From positions 1-64,000 of the forward strand of contig NZ_VMHN01000001.1 in assembly GCF_008795955.1 (NCBI RefSeq): a stretch of DNA of 64,000 bases. The letters are read 5' to 3'. Positions 44,975 through 55,224 of the stretch are shown one piece after another. The notes below the pieces were generated by a model. It saw only the letters and a list, made by a program, of their open reading frames with translations. It searched no databases and was not told where the DNA came from. The translations under genes were made by a program, and so were the position numbers. This DNA is from Marinobacter denitrificans (GTDB lineage: Bacteria > Pseudomonadota > Gammaproteobacteria > Pseudomonadales > Oleiphilaceae). How positions within the stretch are numbered: the stretch's first letter is position 1; each line of letters starts with the position of its first letter.

Positions 44975-47900
44975 TCAAGTGGTCGGAGTGACAGCGTCTT
45001 CGTGCTGCTCGTGCATGGTTGTCTGGGCCAGATCCAGAAGCTCCCGCAGAGCTACCGAGAACATGGCGTACTCCGGTTCCCTGACCCCTTTGAGCTCGGT
45101 CAGCATGGATTTCCAGCGGTTGATCATGGCGGCATGCCGCTCCATCCAGTTTTCGACACAGCTATTAACATCCGACGGTTTTTCAGCCAGTTTGAGCACG
45201 CCGGTGGTCAGTGCCCGCTGCTGCCAGTCCAGGTCCTCACGGAAGCTCTCCCGCGCCAGGGCCTGCCAGTGGGAAGCCGGCACCAGTGCCGCGATGGCAT
45301 TGGCAAACCAGTTCAGGTCCAGCTTGTCACCAAGGTCATAATAGAGGTTGGCGACCGTTTTCAATGGCATACCGGTGGCCTCCCGTGCCTCAATAATGCC
45401 CAGCGAGGAGTAAAGGTAACTGGTGCCGGACACTACAGAGGCAAGCTCCCCGGGCAGCCCCGACTCTACCAGCGCATCGTGCCGCTTCTTCCAGTCTGCC
45501 CGCGCCTGGTCTCCCAGATAGTCCGGCAGGTCCGCCGTGATTTTCCATACACTGTCGGCAAACCTTTCCATATGACTCTGGATACTGAGTTCGGCCCGGC
45601 GGTTACGCAGCAGCCAGCGAACAGCGCGGCGAATCAGCCGCATCAGGTCACCCATCAGCTCCATCTGCAGGTTAGCGGGAATAAAATAATCCAGGTATTC
45701 GATCTTGTCCCACCAGGTGTCCAGGCGGAACACGTCCCGGGCAATAATCCATGCCAGCGAGATCGAGGCGGCATCGGCCCCGGTAGACTGCTTCAGGCGC
45801 TCAACAAAGGTAATTCCCATGTGGTTGACCATATCGTTCGCAATCTGCGTGGCGATGATCTCCCGGCGCAACTGGTGCTCTCCCAGCTCTTTGGAGAATT
45901 TGCGGGTGAGGTCCTGGGGGAAAACCTTGTACATCTCCCCGGCCAACAAGGGTTCGTCAGGGAGGCTGCTGTTAATAAGCGTCTGTTTCAGATCGCCCTT
46001 GACGTAGGAAATCAGCACCGACAGCTCGGGGCGGGTAAGCCCCTTCTTGTCCAGTTTTCGCTCGGACAGGGTCTCATCGTCCGGCAGAAACTCAAGGCTG
46101 CGGTTCAGCTTGCCTTCGCTTTCCATGGTGTTCATCAGGCGGCGGTATTCCTCCAGGCGCGTCACCGCACCCATGCTGGCAATACTGATGGCCTGGGTTT
46201 GCCGGTAGTTGTTTTTCAGCACCAGCGCGGCAACGTCGTCGGTCATTTCCTCCAGCATGATATTGCGCTGCTTGTCGGTGAGGTCTCCCATTGCAACCGC
46301 ATGGTTGAGCAGGATCTTCATATTTACTTCATGGTCTGAGCAGTCCACGCCACCGGAGTTGTCGATAAAGTCGGTATTCAACCGCCCACCCCTCAGGGCA
46401 AATTCGATGCGTCCGAGCTGGGTCATCCCCAGATTGCCGCCTTCACCGACGAGCTTGCAGCGAAGTTCGGAACCGTTAATACGTAAAGCATCGTTGGCCT
46501 TGTCGCCAACATCAGCGTGGGATTCTTCGTGCCCTTTCACGTAGGTGCCGATGCCGCCGATCCAGAGCAGGTCTGCCTGGGCTTTGAGGATGTGGGTAAT
46601 CAGCATATTGGGCGGCACACGATCAGACTTGATCCCCAGCAGTTTCTTCATCTCGGGGCTGACCGGAATCGACTTGGCGCTGCGACTGAACACACCACCA
46701 CCCTTGGAGATCAGGCTGGTGTCGTAATCGGTCCATGAAGAACGCGGCAACTCGAACAGGCGCTTGCGCTCCTTGTAGCTTTTGGCGGCATCCGGTGTCG
46801 GGTCGATAAAAATGTGGATGTGGTTGAAGGCCGCTACCAGCTTTGTTTTCTCCGATGACAGCAGACCGTTACCAAATACATCCCCACCCATATCGCCGAT
46901 TCCGATGGCGGTAAATTCATCCAGCGCAGGATTTATGCCCAGTTCGCGGAAGTGCCGCTCCACGGATACCCAGGCACCACGGGCAGTAATGCCCATTTTC
47001 TTGTGGTCATAGCCGTTGCTCCCACCAGAGGCAAATGCATCACCCATCCAGAAACCGTATTCGGCGGCCAGGCCATTGGCTATGTCAGAGAAGGTGGCCG
47101 TACCCTTGTCCGCGGCAACCACCAGGTAGTGATCGTCCTCGTCGTGACGGATAACGGATTCTGGTGGCTGGATGCCGGCATCCACGAGGTTGTCGGTAAT
47201 ATCCAGCAAACCCCGGATAAAGGTCTTGTAGGCCTCTATACCCTCGGCCTGGAACGCTTCGCGGTCCGATATGTCGGGCAGGCGTTTGGCCACAAAGCCG
47301 CCCTTGGCTCCGACCGGCACAATCACGGCATTCTTGACCTGTTGCGCCTTGACCAACCCCAGTATTTCAGTGCGATAGTCCTCGAACCGGTCAGACCAGC
47401 GCAGGCCGCCCCGCGCCACTTTGCCACCACGCAGGTGCACACCCTCAACCCTCGGTGAATAGACAAATATCTCGAACATGGGCAGAGGCAATGGCACATC
47501 CGGAATCTCTGACGGATCAAACTTCACACTGATATAAGGCTTGGTCCTGCCCTCCTTGTCTGGCTGATAATAGTTGGTGCGCAGCGTGGCCTGCATCAAC
47601 TCCAGGAACAACCTCAAAACCCGGTCCTCACTGAGGTTATCCACATCATCAAGGCCGGCATTGAACTCGATTTCAAGCTTCTGCTGCGCCGCGGCACTCT
47701 TGCCCTCACTCTGATAGCGCGCGGGATTGAACCGTACCTCGAAAAACTCAAGCAGAAGGCGCGTGAGTTCCACATGGTTCACAAGCGTATTAGATATAAA
47801 CGTCTGACTGTTGGAGAACCGGATCTGCCGCATGTAGCGGGCATAGGTGCGCAGCAGGGCAATTTCCCGCCAGCTCATGTAGGAAGACAGCAGCAACCGG

Positions 47901-49861
47901 TTGAAGGCATCATTTTCTGCATCGCCATACCAGACCCGGCGGAACAGGTCCTCGAAGATCGGACGGATGCGGTGAATATCCACCATCTTTCCGCTATGGG
48001 CCTTCAGGGTAAAATCGTGAATCCAGACAATATTGCCGCGCCGGTCGCTGACCTCGAACGGATGCTCGCCAATAACCCGGAACCCGAGATTGTCAAAAAT
48101 CGGCATAACATCTGATAACGGCAGAGGCTCATCCGGATAGAAAAGTTTGAAGTGCAGCGTACTCTCGTCTTCTTCCAGCGCCCGGTAGAAGCTCATGGTG
48201 AGATGTTTCTCGCTGGACGCTCCGGATATATGTTCAAGATCGATGGCTGCCCGCCTTGGCGAGAACATATCCTTGTAGCTGGCGGGAAAACCAGCGGAGT
48301 AGAGCCGGAACATTTCGTTGCCCTGCTCTTCGCCGTATGCTTCGTTCAGGGCTTCCAGCAACCCGTCACGCCAGGACTGGGCAAGCTCGATCACCTTCTC
48401 GCGGATTTCCGAGATCGGCAACTGACGGTTTTCCACCTGGGGCACACGAATCGTGAACTGCACCCGTGCGAGTACGGATTCCGAAAAATGGGTGACAAAC
48501 TCGATATCCTCGGCCTCGAGCCTGTCATGCAGCACCTGCTCCACTTTCAGGCGCAGTTCCGTGTTGTAGATATCGCGCGGAAAAAACGACAGACAGGTCA
48601 CGAACTGACCGTATACATCTTCGCGCATAAACAGCTCTATGCGTCGACGTTCCTGTATGTACAGGATGCTCTTGGCGACCGACAGCAACTCCGCAGGCTC
48701 GATCTGGAACAACTCGTCCCGGGGATAGACGGTAAGAATCTGATCCAGTTCCTTGCCGGCGTAATCATCCTTCAAAAAGCCCGAGCGTCTCATCACAGCC
48801 TGGACCTTGCGCCTTAACAGGGGGATCTCGTCCGGGCGCTCGTTATAGACACGAGCCGTGTAAAGGCCCAGGAAGCGGCGCTCGCCAACCACCTCGCCTT
48901 TGCTGTTGAACTTCTTGACCGCGATGTAGTCCGGATAGGCTGGCCGATGCACCCGCGATCGCTGGGCAGACTTGGCGAAGATGAAAATATCGTCGGTACG
49001 GGTCATTTCATGCCGCGTGCGCTGCGGCAATTCATTCAGTCTTACCTTCTCCGCGCGCTCATTGTTGACCCGGAGAATACCCAGCTCGGAGTTCTCCACG
49101 CGGCGAACCACCAACCCGCTCTTGTCCTTTGCAAAATCGTATTCGTCGTAGCCCAGAAACGTAAAATGATCCCTGACCAGCCAGTCCAGAAACGCTTTCG
49201 CCTCTTCCTTCTGCTCCTCATCAATACCGGCCGTGGTGCTATCCAGTTCGCGGCTGATTTCGTTGACTTTTTCAGTCACAATCGGAAAATCACTGACCGC
49301 AATCCGGACTTCATGAAGGATGGTCTGCAGCACTTCCTCCAGGGACCTCAGGTCCTCCGGACTGCTGTGCCGATCGATTTCCAGAACAATAAAGGCTTCG
49401 TATCCGGCATTGGTGGATTTTTTCTTCGGTGGGTGCAGTTTTTTCAGCTTCCCCTCGTCGCCCCGCTCCACCTGCAGGATCGAATGCTGAATCGAGTGGG
49501 TGCCGATTTCACGCTGATTAATGGCAATCCTCAGCGAGTCGATCAGAAACGGCATGTTGGGGTGAAGTATAAAGATGACCGTGTGGGTGGACTGCCAGCC
49601 ATCACTCTCCAGATCAGGGTTGAAAACCGAGACCGGGGTTTCGTCGCCGGTACGTTTCTGGAGAAACTGCCAGGCCGCAAGAATAGCACCGTAGGTATCG
49701 GAAAACCGGCGACTCACGAGCTCTTCGAGAGGAATATGGGCATAATGCTGCTTTGCGAATTCACTGATTTTTTTCGCTTCTGTTTTCGCTATTTTTTCCG
49801 CGAAAGCTTCGTCCAGCTGCTGAAAAAACTGATCCTTGCTGGCGATTGTCAGCGCATTCAT
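44975..49861 (-). CDS. gdhB: NAD-specific glutamate dehydrogenase, giant form
   Basis: This 1628-aa enzyme oxidises glutamate to 2-oxoglutarate with NAD+ and feeds amino acid catabolism. The N-terminal about 700 residues are the regulatory ACT-like and helical region; the catalytic part includes GGKVARGGLRWSDR, VPVGAKGGFV and GIGDMGGDVFGNGLLSS. The length matches the roughly 180-kDa class known from P. aeruginosa and Streptomyces. Several long frames on the opposite strand are shadows of this gene. Confidence 0.97.
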   Translation of the reverse strand: MNALTIASKDQFFQQLDEAFAEKIAKTEAKKISEFAKQHYAHIPLEELVSRRFSDTYGAILAAWQFLQKRTGDETPVSVFNPDLESDGWQSTHTVIFILHPNMPFLIDSLRIAINQREIGTHSIQHSILQVERGDEGKLKKLHPPKKKSTNAGYEAFIVLEIDRHSSPEDLRSLEEVLQTILHEVRIAVSDFPIVTEKVNEISRELDSTTAGIDEEQKEEAKAFLDWLVRDHFTFLGYDEYDFAKDKSGLVVRRVENSELGILRVNNERAEKVRLNELPQRTRHEMTRTDDIFIFAKSAQRSRVHRPAYPDYIAVKKFNSKGEVVGERRFLGLYTARVYNERPDEIPLLRRKVQAVMRRSGFLKDDYAGKELDQILTVYPRDELFQIEPAELLSVAKSILYIQERRRIELFMREDVYGQFVTCLSFFPRDIYNTELRLKVEQVLHDRLEAEDIEFVTHFSESVLARVQFTIRVPQVENRQLPISEIREKVIELAQSWRDGLLEALNEAYGEEQGNEMFRLYSAGFPASYKDMFSPRRAAIDLEHISGASSEKHLTMSFYRALEEDESTLHFKLFYPDEPLPLSDVMPIFDNLGFRVIGEHPFEVSDRRGNIVWIHDFTLKAHSGKMVDIHRIRPIFEDLFRRVWYGDAENDAFNRLLLSSYMSWREIALLRTYARYMRQIRFSNSQTFISNTLVNHVELTRLLLEFFEVRFNPARYQSEGKSAAAQQKLEIEFNAGLDDVDNLSEDRVLRLFLELMQATLRTNYYQPDKEGRTKPYISVKFDPSEIPDVPLPLPMFEIFVYSPRVEGVHLRGGKVARGGLRWSDRFEDYRTEILGLVKAQQVKNAVIVPVGAKGGFVAKRLPDISDREAFQAEGIEAYKTFIRGLLDITDNLVDAGIQPPESVIRHDEDDHYLVVAADKGTATFSDIANGLAAEYGFWMGDAFASGGSNGYDHKKMGITARGAWVSVERHFRELGINPALDEFTAIGIGDMGGDVFGNGLLSSEKTKLVAAFNHIHIFIDPTPDAAKSYKERKRLFELPRSSWTDYDTSLISKGGGVFSRSAKSIPVSPEMKKLLGIKSDRVPPNMLITHILKAQADLLWIGGIGTYVKGHEESHADVGDKANDALRINGSELRCKLVGEGGNLGMTQLGRIEFALRGGRLNTDFIDNSGGVDCSDHEVNMKILLNHAVAMGDLTDKQRNIMLEEMTDDVAALVLKNNYRQTQAISIASMGAVTRLEEYRRLMNTMESEGKLNRSLEFLPDDETLSERKLDKKGLTRPELSVLISYVKGDLKQTLINSSLPDEPLLAGEMYKVFPQDLTRKFSKELGEHQLRREIIATQIANDMVNHMGITFVERLKQSTGADAASISLAWIIARDVFRLDTWWDKIEYLDYFIPANLQMELMGDLMRLIRRAVRWLLRNRRAELSIQSHMERFADSVWKITADLPDYLGDQARADWKKRHDALVESGLPGELASVVSGTSYLYSSLGIIEAREATGMPLKTVANLYYDLGDKLDLNWFANAIAALVPASHWQALARESFREDLDWQQRALTTGVLKLAEKPSDVNSCVENWMERHAAMINRWKSMLTELKGVREPEYAMFSVALRELLDLAQTTMHEQHEDAVTPTT

Positions 49862-50005
49862 AGTCGACCTCTATGAGTGTGAAATAAACGTAATAGGCGT
49901 ACTGTCACATAAGCATAGTCAAAGCCTTGATTTTTGCGCCGCAGATGCGAAAACTGCGGCAACTACTTACGCGAACCGTCCGTGCACCAGGAGCAGAGAT
50001 TTCCC

Positions 50006-50968
50006 ATGGCATTACAGCATACGTTTGGTGAGCTCAGGTCTCAGTTAGCAAAAAGAATAATCGGCCAGGAAAAGCTGGTAGACCGGTTGCTTATTGCTCT
50101 GCTCGCAGACGGCCACCTGTTGGTGGAAGGCGCTCCCGGCCTCGCCAAAACAACCGCTATCAAGGCCCTGGCCGATCACCTCGAGGGTGACTTCCACCGC
50201 ATCCAGTTTACCCCCGACCTGCTTCCCTCGGACGTGACCGGTAGCGAGATCTACCGCGCAGAAACAGGCCAGTTCGAATTTCAGCACGGGCCAATCTTCC
50301 ATAACCTGGTGCTGGCCGATGAAATCAACCGGGCACCGGCCAAGGTACAGTCGGCACTGCTGGAGGCCATGGGCGAGCGCCAGGTCAGCGTCGGTATGCG
50401 CACCTTTCCACTGGACCGCCTGTTCATGGTGATGGCCACCCAGAATCCTATCGAACAGGAAGGAACCTACCCGCTACCCGAAGCCCAGCTGGATCGGTTC
50501 CTGATGCACGTTGTTATCGACTATCCGTCCGCGGAGGCCGAAAAGGCCATCCTGCACCTGGCAAGAAACGATTACCGACGCGGGCAGGTGGCCGCGGAAG
50601 TCCGCCTGACGGCAGATCAGGTTTTCGAGGCCAGGAATGAGGTTTCAGACATCTACATGTCAGAACCTGTGGAGCAATACCTGCTGGCACTGGTGCTGGC
50701 AACCCGGGACCCGGCCACCCTGGACCCGGAGCTTGCGCGCTGGACTGCCTTTGGCGCCAGCCCGAGAGGCACGATTGCGCTGGATCGTTGCGCCCGCGCC
50801 ATGGCCTGGCTGGAGGGGCGGGATTATGTCAGCCCCGATGATGTCCGCAACATCGCATTTGATGTGCTCAGACACCGGATCCTGCTCACATTCGAGGCAG
50901 AGGCCGAGGGCCTGACGGCGGACGCCATTATTCAGCGACTCATCGACCGCGTTCCGGTAACCGCCTGA
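50006..50968 (+). CDS. MoxR-family AAA+ ATPase
   Basis: The 320-aa protein has Walker A EGAPGLAKT, Walker B VLADEINRAPAKVQSALLEAMGE and MATQNPIEQEGTYPLPEAQLDRF, the MoxR signature. It acts as a chaperone for the VWA proteins encoded next to it, in envelope stress or complex assembly. I chose ATG at 50006 (MALQHTFGEL), which fits the family; the frame is open farther upstream. The gene opens a six-gene operon. Confidence 0.93.
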   Translation: MALQHTFGELRSQLAKRIIGQEKLVDRLLIALLADGHLLVEGAPGLAKTTAIKALADHLEGDFHRIQFTPDLLPSDVTGSEIYRAETGQFEFQHGPIFHNLVLADEINRAPAKVQSALLEAMGERQVSVGMRTFPLDRLFMVMATQNPIEQEGTYPLPEAQLDRFLMHVVIDYPSAEAEKAILHLARNDYRRGQVAAEVRLTADQVFEARNEVSDIYMSEPVEQYLLALVLATRDPATLDPELARWTAFGASPRGTIALDRCARAMAWLEGRDYVSPDDVRNIAFDVLRHRILLTFEAEAEGLTADAIIQRLIDRVPVTA

Positions 50969-50973
50969 CAACC

Positions 50974-51927
50974 GTGACCATGACTGCACCTGAAGAGCCA
51001 GCCACCCATATTTCGCTGCCCGGCCTGATCCGGCTGCAGGCGGATGCCCGCGCCCTGAAGTTGCCGGCGGCGCGGCCGGTGGGATCCCGGCAGGCCGGCC
51101 TTCAGCGTTCTCCACGCCGGGGCCGGGGCATGGCGTTTGCCGAAGTGAGACAGTATCAACCCGGGGATGATATACGCAGTATTGACTGGAGGGTGACGGC
51201 TCGGAGGCAATCGCCCCATACCAAGCTTTATGAAGAAGAACGTGAGCGGCCGGTGCTGTTGCTGTGTGATCTTGGTCCGTCGCTGTTCTTCGCCAGCACC
51301 GGTGCCTATAAGCAGGTCCGCTGTGCGCAGCTGGCTGGTCTCCTGGCGTGGCTGGCGCTCTGGTCCGGGGATCAGGTGGGGGGTATTGTGTTCAATGGTA
51401 CGACCCTCAGCGTCCAGCGCCCTGCCCGCCGCAAGAAATCGGTACTCAGGCTACTTGATACCGTGGCACAACAGCAGAGAATGTCCCGCAACGATCAGCC
51501 CCTGCAGCAGGCCGGCGACACAAACCGGGATCTGGACACAGCTCTGCAGGAGGCTCGCCGGGTAGCCCATACGGGCAGCCGTATTTTCGTAATCAGTGAC
51601 TTTCTAAACATTACCGCAGAGACGTCACGGTTACTCGGGGCCCTGGCACGCCACAATACCGTCAGCGCACTGCGGGTAATTGACCCGTTGGAGCTGAAAC
51701 TGCCCGATAGTGGCCGCTTCGCCGTTGCCGGTGAGGACGGCCCGGTATGGTTTGACGGCAGCAACCCCCGGTTCCAGCAGGCGTATGCCGAAAAGGTCCG
51801 GCAGCATACCGAAGCACTGGCAGAATGCTTCCGCACGGCAGGTGTGCAACCCGCCAGCGTCATGACCAGCGACCAGCCGGCACTGATACTGCAGACACTG
51901 CTCGGCCCACGTGGCCACATTGGATAA
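50974..51927 (+). CDS. DUF58 protein of the MoxR-Bat operon
   Basis: The 317-aa protein has the DUF58 core (GRGMAFAEVRQYQPGDDIRS, then IDWRVTARRQSPHTK) and a VWA-like second half (LLLCDLGPSLFFAS). It is cytosolic and encoded next to MoxR in most Bat operons. It starts five bases after the moxR stop, at GTG 50974 or ATG 50980; neither has a strong site, so I keep the longer. Function in the complex is not established. Confidence 0.88.
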   Translation: MTMTAPEEPATHISLPGLIRLQADARALKLPAARPVGSRQAGLQRSPRRGRGMAFAEVRQYQPGDDIRSIDWRVTARRQSPHTKLYEEERERPVLLLCDLGPSLFFASTGAYKQVRCAQLAGLLAWLALWSGDQVGGIVFNGTTLSVQRPARRKKSVLRLLDTVAQQQRMSRNDQPLQQAGDTNRDLDTALQEARRVAHTGSRIFVISDFLNITAETSRLLGALARHNTVSALRVIDPLELKLPDSGRFAVAGEDGPVWFDGSNPRFQQAYAEKVRQHTEALAECFRTAGVQPASVMTSDQPALILQTLLGPRGHIG

Positions 51928-51945
51928 CAGGACCGCTTCAGACCG

Positions 51946-52416
51946 ATGATGGAACAGGATCCACTGAGCCAGCTCAGAGACATACACCTGCCCCAACCGG
52001 GCGGCTTCTGGCCCCCGGCGCCAGGCTGGTGGATACTGCTGGCCATTGCTCTGGCACTGGCTGTAGTGGCGTTCGTTATCCTCAGGCGGAAACGTCGCAG
52101 AAACCGCTGGCTGGGCACGGCAAAGAAAGAACTGCGGCGGCTGGAACAGACGGCAGTGGCGGACAATCACTGGTTCGCGGCCCTCAACCAGCTGTTGAAA
52201 CAGTCCGCCCGGGAGCGCTACCCGGAACGGATACCGGAATCCCTGTCCGGCGAACCCTGGATCCGCTTTCTTCTCGAGACCAGCCCGAAAGATCGGATTG
52301 CTGCCCGGCCAGTGGTCGAGGCCATGGTTAACAGCGCATGGCAACCGGTCCCCGGCTGTCCACCAGAGGACGCCGTGGCCTTTGCCAGGCTATGGCTGGG
52401 AGGACAGAAATGCTGA
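51946..52416 (+). CDS. DUF4381 membrane protein
   Basis: The 156-aa protein has a proline-rich start (IHLPQPGGFWPPAPGWW), one membrane helix near residues 25-45 (LLAIALALAVVAFVIL) and a cytosolic helical domain. This is the usual DUF4381 architecture in gammaproteobacterial Bat operons. Its stop overlaps the batA start by seven bases. Confidence 0.85.
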   Translation: MMEQDPLSQLRDIHLPQPGGFWPPAPGWWILLAIALALAVVAFVILRRKRRRNRWLGTAKKELRRLEQTAVADNHWFAALNQLLKQSARERYPERIPESLSGEPWIRFLLETSPKDRIAARPVVEAMVNSAWQPVPGCPPEDAVAFARLWLGGQKC

Positions 52417-53432
52417 GCCTCGCCTATCCCTGGTTGCTGCTACTGGCCCTGGTACCACTGCTTCTGCGCCTGCGCAGGCGCAGCACCCAATCTGTGGAAG
52501 CACCGGTTTTCCCTGTGGGGCACTGGCTGTCTGATCTGCCCGGCGTCAGCCGCAGCGGCAGCCGGGTACCCCTGTGGCAACAATTGGTGACGTTGCTGAT
52601 GTGGCTTCTGCTTGTGGTAGCGCTGGCCCGGCCACAGCATGTGGGAGAGCAGGTTCAGCTCCCCGTCAGCGGACGTGACCTCCTGCTGGCCGTGGATATA
52701 TCCCCTTCCATGGACGAACAGGACATGGTGATCCAGGGCCGAAGCATCAATCGGCTGCAGGCGGTCAAACGGGTACTGGATGACTTTATCCAGCGCCGTG
52801 AAGGCGACCGGCTCGGGCTCCTGCTGTTTGGTACCGAGCCCTACATTCAGGCCCCGCTGACGTTTGATCGGGCTACGGTGCAAACCTTGCTCAACGAAGC
52901 GGGCATCGGCATGGCCGGCCGTGCCACAGCCATTGGCGATGCGCTGGGCCTGGCGGTCAAGCGGCTACGGGACCGGCCCCAGGAACAACGGGTTGTCATC
53001 CTGCTGACCGATGGCGCCAACACCGCGGGCGAAATTGCCCCGGACAAAGCCGCCGAGATTGCCAAAGCTGCCGGCGTGCGCATTTACACCATCGGCATCG
53101 GCGCCGAATCCATGGTTCAGCGCGGACTGCTTGGCTCCCGCCGCGTCAATCCATCCCGGGACCTGGACGAAGAGCTGCTGAAGCGGGTAGCCCAACAGAC
53201 CGGCGGGGAATATTTCCGGGCCCGCAGTCTGCCCGAGCTGGAGCTGATCTACGAAAGCATCAACCAACTGGAACCCATCGAACTGGAAGGCAAGCATTAC
53301 CGTCCCGTGACCGAACTCTATGTCTGGCCAGCCGGCCTTGCAGCCCTTATATGGGTATTGATGCAAGGCGTCAGGCTAGCCGCTGCCAAACGCCAGTCGG
53401 TACACGTTGCCCGGGAGGCAGGCAATGGCTGA
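52410..53432 (+). CDS. batA: BatA, VWA-domain membrane protein
   Basis: The 340-aa protein has two N-terminal membrane helices, a VWA domain with MIDAS residues in LLAVDISPSMDEQDM and TDGANTAGE, and a C-terminal helix (YVWPAGLAALIWVLM). The ATG at 52410 has GGGAGGACAG just before it and lies inside the DUF4381 end. BatA-type proteins assemble in the inner membrane with MoxR; in Bacteroides they affect oxygen tolerance. The exact role here is inferred. Confidence 0.92.
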   Translation: MLSLAYPWLLLLALVPLLLRLRRRSTQSVEAPVFPVGHWLSDLPGVSRSGSRVPLWQQLVTLLMWLLLVVALARPQHVGEQVQLPVSGRDLLLAVDISPSMDEQDMVIQGRSINRLQAVKRVLDDFIQRREGDRLGLLLFGTEPYIQAPLTFDRATVQTLLNEAGIGMAGRATAIGDALGLAVKRLRDRPQEQRVVILLTDGANTAGEIAPDKAAEIAKAAGVRIYTIGIGAESMVQRGLLGSRRVNPSRDLDEELLKRVAQQTGGEYFRARSLPELELIYESINQLEPIELEGKHYRPVTELYVWPAGLAALIWVLMQGVRLAAAKRQSVHVAREAGNG

Positions 53433-55224
53433 CTTTCACTTCCTCCGCCCGCTCTGGTTACTGATGTTACTGGCAGCCTTCCTGCTGCCACTGATCTTAC
53501 GGCGCTTTCATCAGAGCGACAGTGGCTGGAGCAAACTCATTCCGGCGAAATTACTTCGCCCCATGATCAGCCAATCGGGAGCGGACGGCACTCCCCGTAA
53601 ATCACCCGTGTGGCCCGCGGTGGCAGCCGTCGTCGTGCTGGCGATAGCGCTTGCCGGGCCATCCTGGCGACAGGCGCCCACTCCCTTACAGCAGCAGGAC
53701 GACAGTCTGGTGATCGTACTGGACCTGTCACTGTCCATGCTGGCGACCGATGTGGAGCCCGACCGCCTGACGGTGGCCAAACGCAAGATCCGCGATATTC
53801 TCAAGGCTCGCGAAGGTGCCCTGACAGCTCTGGTGGTTTATGCAGGCGACGCCCATGTGGTCACGCCACTGACTGATGACCGCAACACAATCGAGGGCAT
53901 GCTGGATGTTCTGGAGCCCGTTATCATGCCCGCCACCGGCAACCGCACAGATCTGGGTATACAGCACGGTCTTGAATTATTGGAGCAGGGAGCGCCGGGC
54001 AACGGACGAATCCTGTTGATTGCAGACGAGGTGGGAGAACGCTATCGCGAGCGCATCACTGGTGACCTGGCGGCCAGCCGCTTCTCTCTGAGCACTCTCA
54101 CCGTCGGAACCGCTGAGGGCGGGCCCATACCATTGGCACGCCAGGGCTTCATACGAGAAAACGGCGACATCGTCATTGCCCGGGCCGACCCCGCCGGCAT
54201 GACCAGTCTGGCACGCAGGAACAACGGCAACAGTCACGAGCTGACCATCACCGATAATGACATTCTCGCCCTGGAGCTCCGCCCCATCGACTCCGCCGAC
54301 TGGAAAGACAGCGATCAGGACCTGACCGTCAAGCGCTGGCAGGACGATGGCTACTGGCTACTCTGGCTGGCAGCGCCCCTGGCCCTTATCGGATGGCGCC
54401 GTGGAGCCATGGTCGTTATCCTGTTTGCGCTGCTCCCTCTTACGCCCCGCCCGGCCATGGCGGTGGACTGGGACGGCCTGTGGTCGCGGCAGGATCAGCG
54501 GGCGCCTGAACTGATTGAAAAAGACCCCGACCATGCGGCACAGATTCTGGATGATCCTGCCTGGCGCGGTAGCGCACTCTACCGGAAAGGCGAGTTCGAG
54601 AGCGCCGCAGAAGCTTTTGCCCGGGCCGAGTCCCCATCGGCGGAATACAACCGGGGCAATGCCCTGGCCCGCGCTGGCAAGCTGGAAGAAGCACTGGAAG
54701 CCTACAATACAGTGCTGGAGGCACAACCCGAGCACGAGGACGCCCAATTTAACCGTGACCTGGTGAAACAGCTTCTGGAGCAACAACAGGACCAGTCCGG
54801 GGGCGAAGGCAATGATTCCTCTGATCAGGAGGGGGACCAGCAACAACAGGACAATCAGCAGAATTCCCAGAGCGATTCGGACAGCCAGAACCAGCAAGGC
54901 AACTCGTCTGACCAGCCCGGCGACCAGCGACAGGACAACCAGCAGAATAATCAGCAACAGGACAGCGAGCCGGATGGCGACAGCGAGAATCAGGAACAGG
55001 ACCAGTCGCCGGGACAGGAAGATCAAAGCAGCACCGACAGCGCTGAAAACAATGACCAGGCGGCCCGTTCGCCAGCAGAGCTGGAAACCTCGCCTCTGAA
55101 CCAGGGTCAGGAGCAATGGCTCAGACGCGTTCCGGACAACCCCGGCGGACTGCTGCGAAGAAAATTCCTGCAACAACACCAGGAACGGGAAACACCATCT
55201 GACGAGGGCGACACACCATGGTAA
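53425..55224 (+). CDS. batB: BatB/BatC fusion: VWA domain plus TPR and a Gln/Asp-rich tail
   Basis: The 599-aa protein joins a BatB half (membrane helices, VWA domain with VLDLSLSMLATDVEP) to a TPR region (about 385-450: RKGEFESAAEAFARAE, NALARAGKLEEALEAY), followed by a tail of about 95 residues rich in Gln, Asp, Asn and Ser, and a conserved end (WLRRVPDNPGGLLRRKFL). Fusion of BatB and BatC is known in this operon type. The tail looks disordered and may be expanded by replication slippage. The start at 53425 has GGGAGG six bases upstream and overlaps batA by eight bases. Confidence 0.9.
   Translation: MADFHFLRPLWLLMLLAAFLLPLILRRFHQSDSGWSKLIPAKLLRPMISQSGADGTPRKSPVWPAVAAVVVLAIALAGPSWRQAPTPLQQQDDSLVIVLDLSLSMLATDVEPDRLTVAKRKIRDILKAREGALTALVVYAGDAHVVTPLTDDRNTIEGMLDVLEPVIMPATGNRTDLGIQHGLELLEQGAPGNGRILLIADEVGERYRERITGDLAASRFSLSTLTVGTAEGGPIPLARQGFIRENGDIVIARADPAGMTSLARRNNGNSHELTITDNDILALELRPIDSADWKDSDQDLTVKRWQDDGYWLLWLAAPLALIGWRRGAMVVILFALLPLTPRPAMAVDWDGLWSRQDQRAPELIEKDPDHAAQILDDPAWRGSALYRKGEFESAAEAFARAESPSAEYNRGNALARAGKLEEALEAYNTVLEAQPEHEDAQFNRDLVKQLLEQQQDQSGGEGNDSSDQEGDQQQQDNQQNSQSDSDSQNQQGNSSDQPGDQRQDNQQNNQQQDSEPDGDSENQEQDQSPGQEDQSSTDSAENNDQAARSPAELETSPLNQGQEQWLRRVPDNPGGLLRRKFLQQHQERETPSDEGDTPW

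Noticed and set aside
45002..49876. Several long frames opposite the glutamate dehydrogenase gene
   Set aside because: All mirror the giant gene's codon usage and carry no recognised domains.
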